Made by a program: the position numbers and the translations under genes. A stretch of DNA of 32,426 nucleotides from positions 1 through 32,426 of the forward strand of contig PLZG01000035.1 in NCBI GenBank assembly GCA_003152075.1, in the 5' to 3' direction. Source of the DNA: a candidate division FCPU426 bacterium (GTDB taxonomy: Bacteria; Oederibacteriota; Muellerivitia; Muellerivitales; Muellerivitaceae). Below, in pieces: positions 30,421-32,426 of this stretch. The stretch's first letter is position 1; each line of letters begins with the position of its first letter. The notes beneath the pieces were generated by a model. That model did no database searches, was not told the DNA's origin, and saw only the letters and a list, made by a program, of their open reading frames with translations.

Positions 30421-30804
30421 TTGGACCGAAAAGTAGTCATGACAACTAAGGCCCCGGCGCCGATTGGGCCCTATTCCCAGGCAATTGCGGTTAGTAATTT
30501 CATATTCTGCTCCGGCCAAATTCCACTGGATCCCCAAACCAGCCAACTTATTCAGGGTGATATTTCGGCGCAAACCAAAAGAATTCTGGATAACTTTGAG
30601 GCGGTTTTGAAAGCTGCCGGTTCTTCCTTGGACAAAACGGTAAAGCTGACGGTTTATTTGACGAATTTGGCGGATTTTGACGCGCTCAACAAGGTTTTAG
30701 CGGAACGTTTCAAGAAAGAGCCTCCGGCCCGGGCTGTTGTTCAGGTTTCGGCTCTTCCTAAAAACGCCTCAATTGAGATGGACCTGATCGCGTTGAAAGA
30801 TTGA
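30421..30804 (+). CDS. ridA: Enamine/imine deaminase RidA (YjgF/YER057c/UK114 family)
   Basis: RidA hydrolyses reactive 2-aminoacrylate and related enamines from PLP enzymes, protecting other enzymes. The 127-residue product has the family landmarks PIGPYSQAI near the N-terminus, FCSGQIPLDPQT, VKLTVYLTNLADFDALN, the carboxylate-binding Arg in PPARAVVQV and the C-terminal Glu in IEMDLIAL. TTG 30421 is preceded by GGGGAGGT (30410-30417), a strong ribosome binding site; the next ATG would remove the first strand. Trimeric, cytoplasmic by family. The zinc-finger membrane protein follows 15 nt later, so they may share a transcript. Confidence 0.95.
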   Translation: MDRKVVMTTKAPAPIGPYSQAIAVSNFIFCSGQIPLDPQTSQLIQGDISAQTKRILDNFEAVLKAAGSSLDKTVKLTVYLTNLADFDALNKVLAERFKKEPPARAVVQVSALPKNASIEMDLIALKD

Positions 30805-30819
30805 ACAAGGAAAAATTTT

Positions 30820-32106
30820 ATGCCAGCTGACGTTAAATGCGTGACCCATAGTGACAAGCCGGCGTCGGGGTATTGTTCCCGATGCACGATGCCCTATTGC
30901 ATCGACTGCCTGGACGTTGAAATGGGTCAACCCCTTTGTAAGATTTGTAAAAGCAAATTCGCGGCCGCCTCCCCTGGCCCGTTTGGAGGGGGATCACCCC
31001 TGAACTTCAAGGGCAAAGGGATGGATGACGATCCCCTGGGTCTTTTCGGCGGGGGACCGAGTTCGGCGCCTGCCCCTAAATTGGATCTTCCAAAAACTCA
31101 GCCTTCCCCTTCGCCCCCAACGGCATCTTATTCATCACCGCCTCCAATGCCAAAGCCGCCCCAACCTACGAGTTCGACTCCGGCCATGCCACCGCCCATA
31201 GCCGCTTCCACACCAGCCCCTGCTCCTAAGCCATCCATGGATTTGAATTCACTCATTCATGATCCCCAACCCGTTCGTCCGCCCTTTCCCAAGGCTCCAT
31301 CTTTGAGCGCGCCTACGCTAAGCCCTGGAGTGGGAGCACCTTCACCTTTTTCAACCGATTCAACGGCTGGAATAGCCCTTCCCAATAAAAAGAAGAACCA
31401 ATTCATTTCCTTGGCCAAGGTTTGGACTAAATATCTTATTCGCCGTTCCTATGAGATGTTTGACCCGCTGGCGAAAAAGTTGCGTTTGCCAACCTACGTA
31501 TTCCTTGTGCTTTTGGCTTCCCTTATCACAGCCGCCGTCATCGGTTTGGGCACTCTCTTAAACCGTCCTTCGGTGTCCATGGCCGAAACCATCCCCGCCA
31601 TCCATATCATCAAGGTGAACGCCAGCCAAGTGAGTGAAATGGATGTCACGACCTATACCGACTACCAAAACCAGCTGCAGGGCATGGGTTTTACCGCCCT
31701 GCTTCAAATGACCGTGCCCCAGCTTCCCTCGCCTAATTTTTTCGACGTGGGGATCAAGGATAACATCGGGGTTTACAGTGAAATCCTGAAGATGCCCGGG
31801 CAAATTACCCCCCATTTATCCTTTGTGACAGTTTTCTCTAACGGGGTTTGGTTCTCGACCAATGGGTGGCCGGGGGATAACCAATCCATGGAATATTTGA
31901 TGAGCGTTTATTACCCCAAGGACAACCCCGACCAACTTTACGTCAAACATGTCCAGGCGGTTGAGAAAATTAAGCAAGAGAAGGATTGGCAGGTAGCCGG
32001 CATGAACGAGAACCGCTACATGGCGGCCCTGTCGGATCATTTGCGCTGGTTCCTCGTCAAGAAGGACATCCAGGCTTACAAGGCCGAGTTCGCGATGTGG
32101 CACTGA
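30820..32106 (+). CDS. Membrane protein with N-terminal B-box-type zinc finger and Pro-rich linker
   Basis: I recognise the layout, not the function. Residues 7-43 contain Cys7, His10, Cys19, Cys22, Cys27, Cys30, Cys40 and Cys43, a two-zinc cross-brace like B-box zinc fingers (SGYCSRCTMPYCIDC). A long Pro/Ser/Ala-rich, probably disordered linker spans about residues 50-190. One membrane helix follows near 224-244 (YVFLVLLASLITAAVIGLG). The C-terminal ~180 residues, presumably outside the cytoplasm, form an unfamiliar globular domain with many aromatic residues. AAGGA at 30807-30811 precedes ATG 30820. Proteins with B-box fingers plus membrane helices occur in other environmental bacteria, with no established role known to me. 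Confidence 0.82.
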   Translation: MPADVKCVTHSDKPASGYCSRCTMPYCIDCLDVEMGQPLCKICKSKFAAASPGPFGGGSPLNFKGKGMDDDPLGLFGGGPSSAPAPKLDLPKTQPSPSPPTASYSSPPPMPKPPQPTSSTPAMPPPIAASTPAPAPKPSMDLNSLIHDPQPVRPPFPKAPSLSAPTLSPGVGAPSPFSTDSTAGIALPNKKKNQFISLAKVWTKYLIRRSYEMFDPLAKKLRLPTYVFLVLLASLITAAVIGLGTLLNRPSVSMAETIPAIHIIKVNASQVSEMDVTTYTDYQNQLQGMGFTALLQMTVPQLPSPNFFDVGIKDNIGVYSEILKMPGQITPHLSFVTVFSNGVWFSTNGWPGDNQSMEYLMSVYYPKDNPDQLYVKHVQAVEKIKQEKDWQVAGMNENRYMAALSDHLRWFLVKKDIQAYKAEFAMWH

Positions 32107-32124
32107 CGGAAGGGCAAGGCGCAA

Positions 32125-32426
<302 letters not shown>

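Overview
The window is one contiguous bacterial chromosome segment, about 50-55% GC by eye. Its left half (1 to about 15,000) is a division and cell wall (dcw) cluster on the + strand: murD (5' end outside the window), ftsW, murG, murC, murB, ddl, ftsQ, ftsA, ftsZ. It runs on into a polysaccharide deacetylase, an N-acetylmuramoyl-L-alanine amidase, a PgeF/YfiH peptidoglycan-editing protein, a TPR membrane protein and a very basic 59-residue protein. GTG and TTG starts are frequent and several genes overlap by 1-26 nt. The gene order and the Wzy-like ligase suggest a diderm (Gram-negative type), probably uncultivated bacterium. I cannot name the phylum from the sequence alone.

The middle (15,000-21,330) holds a lone minus-strand LacI-type regulator, a small membrane protein followed directly by an Ogg1-type 8-oxoguanine DNA glycosylase, and a three-gene signalling block: an NtrC-like response regulator, a soluble histidine kinase and a short REC-Fis regulator. 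The NtrC-like protein has lost its Walker A lysine, its GAFTGA loop and its Walker B glutamate. The short regulator has lost the conserved REC lysine. An HU-type DNA-binding gene with a clear promoter and a textbook terminator closes this block.

The right part (21,379-32,426) has two tandem paralogous GT-C/GT39-like membrane glycosyltransferases. They overlap with an O-antigen-ligase/Wzy_C-TPR protein, forming a surface glycan module. Next come a bifunctional Rel (p)ppGpp synthetase/hydrolase, RidA, a membrane protein with an N-terminal B-box-like zinc finger, and the 5' end of guaB (IMP dehydrogenase) behind an excellent sigma-70 type promoter.

A recurring theme is intergenic structured DNA. 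Many of the wider gaps hold a dyad-symmetric, word-like repeat of a different family. One overlaps the ftsW stop, two lie in what would be extended N-termini of murB and ddl, and one lies inside the ligase-TPR gene, where it encodes a Pro/Arg-rich linker. Two small genes in the cluster (3314-3493 and 14837-15016) look real, and a third (8066-8194) is possible. The most striking functional observation is the coordinated degeneration of a sigma-54 activator-like protein that keeps intact receiver and DNA-binding domains. There is no sign of CRISPR, prophage, transposase, tRNA or rRNA. No gene-free gap exceeds about 200 bases.
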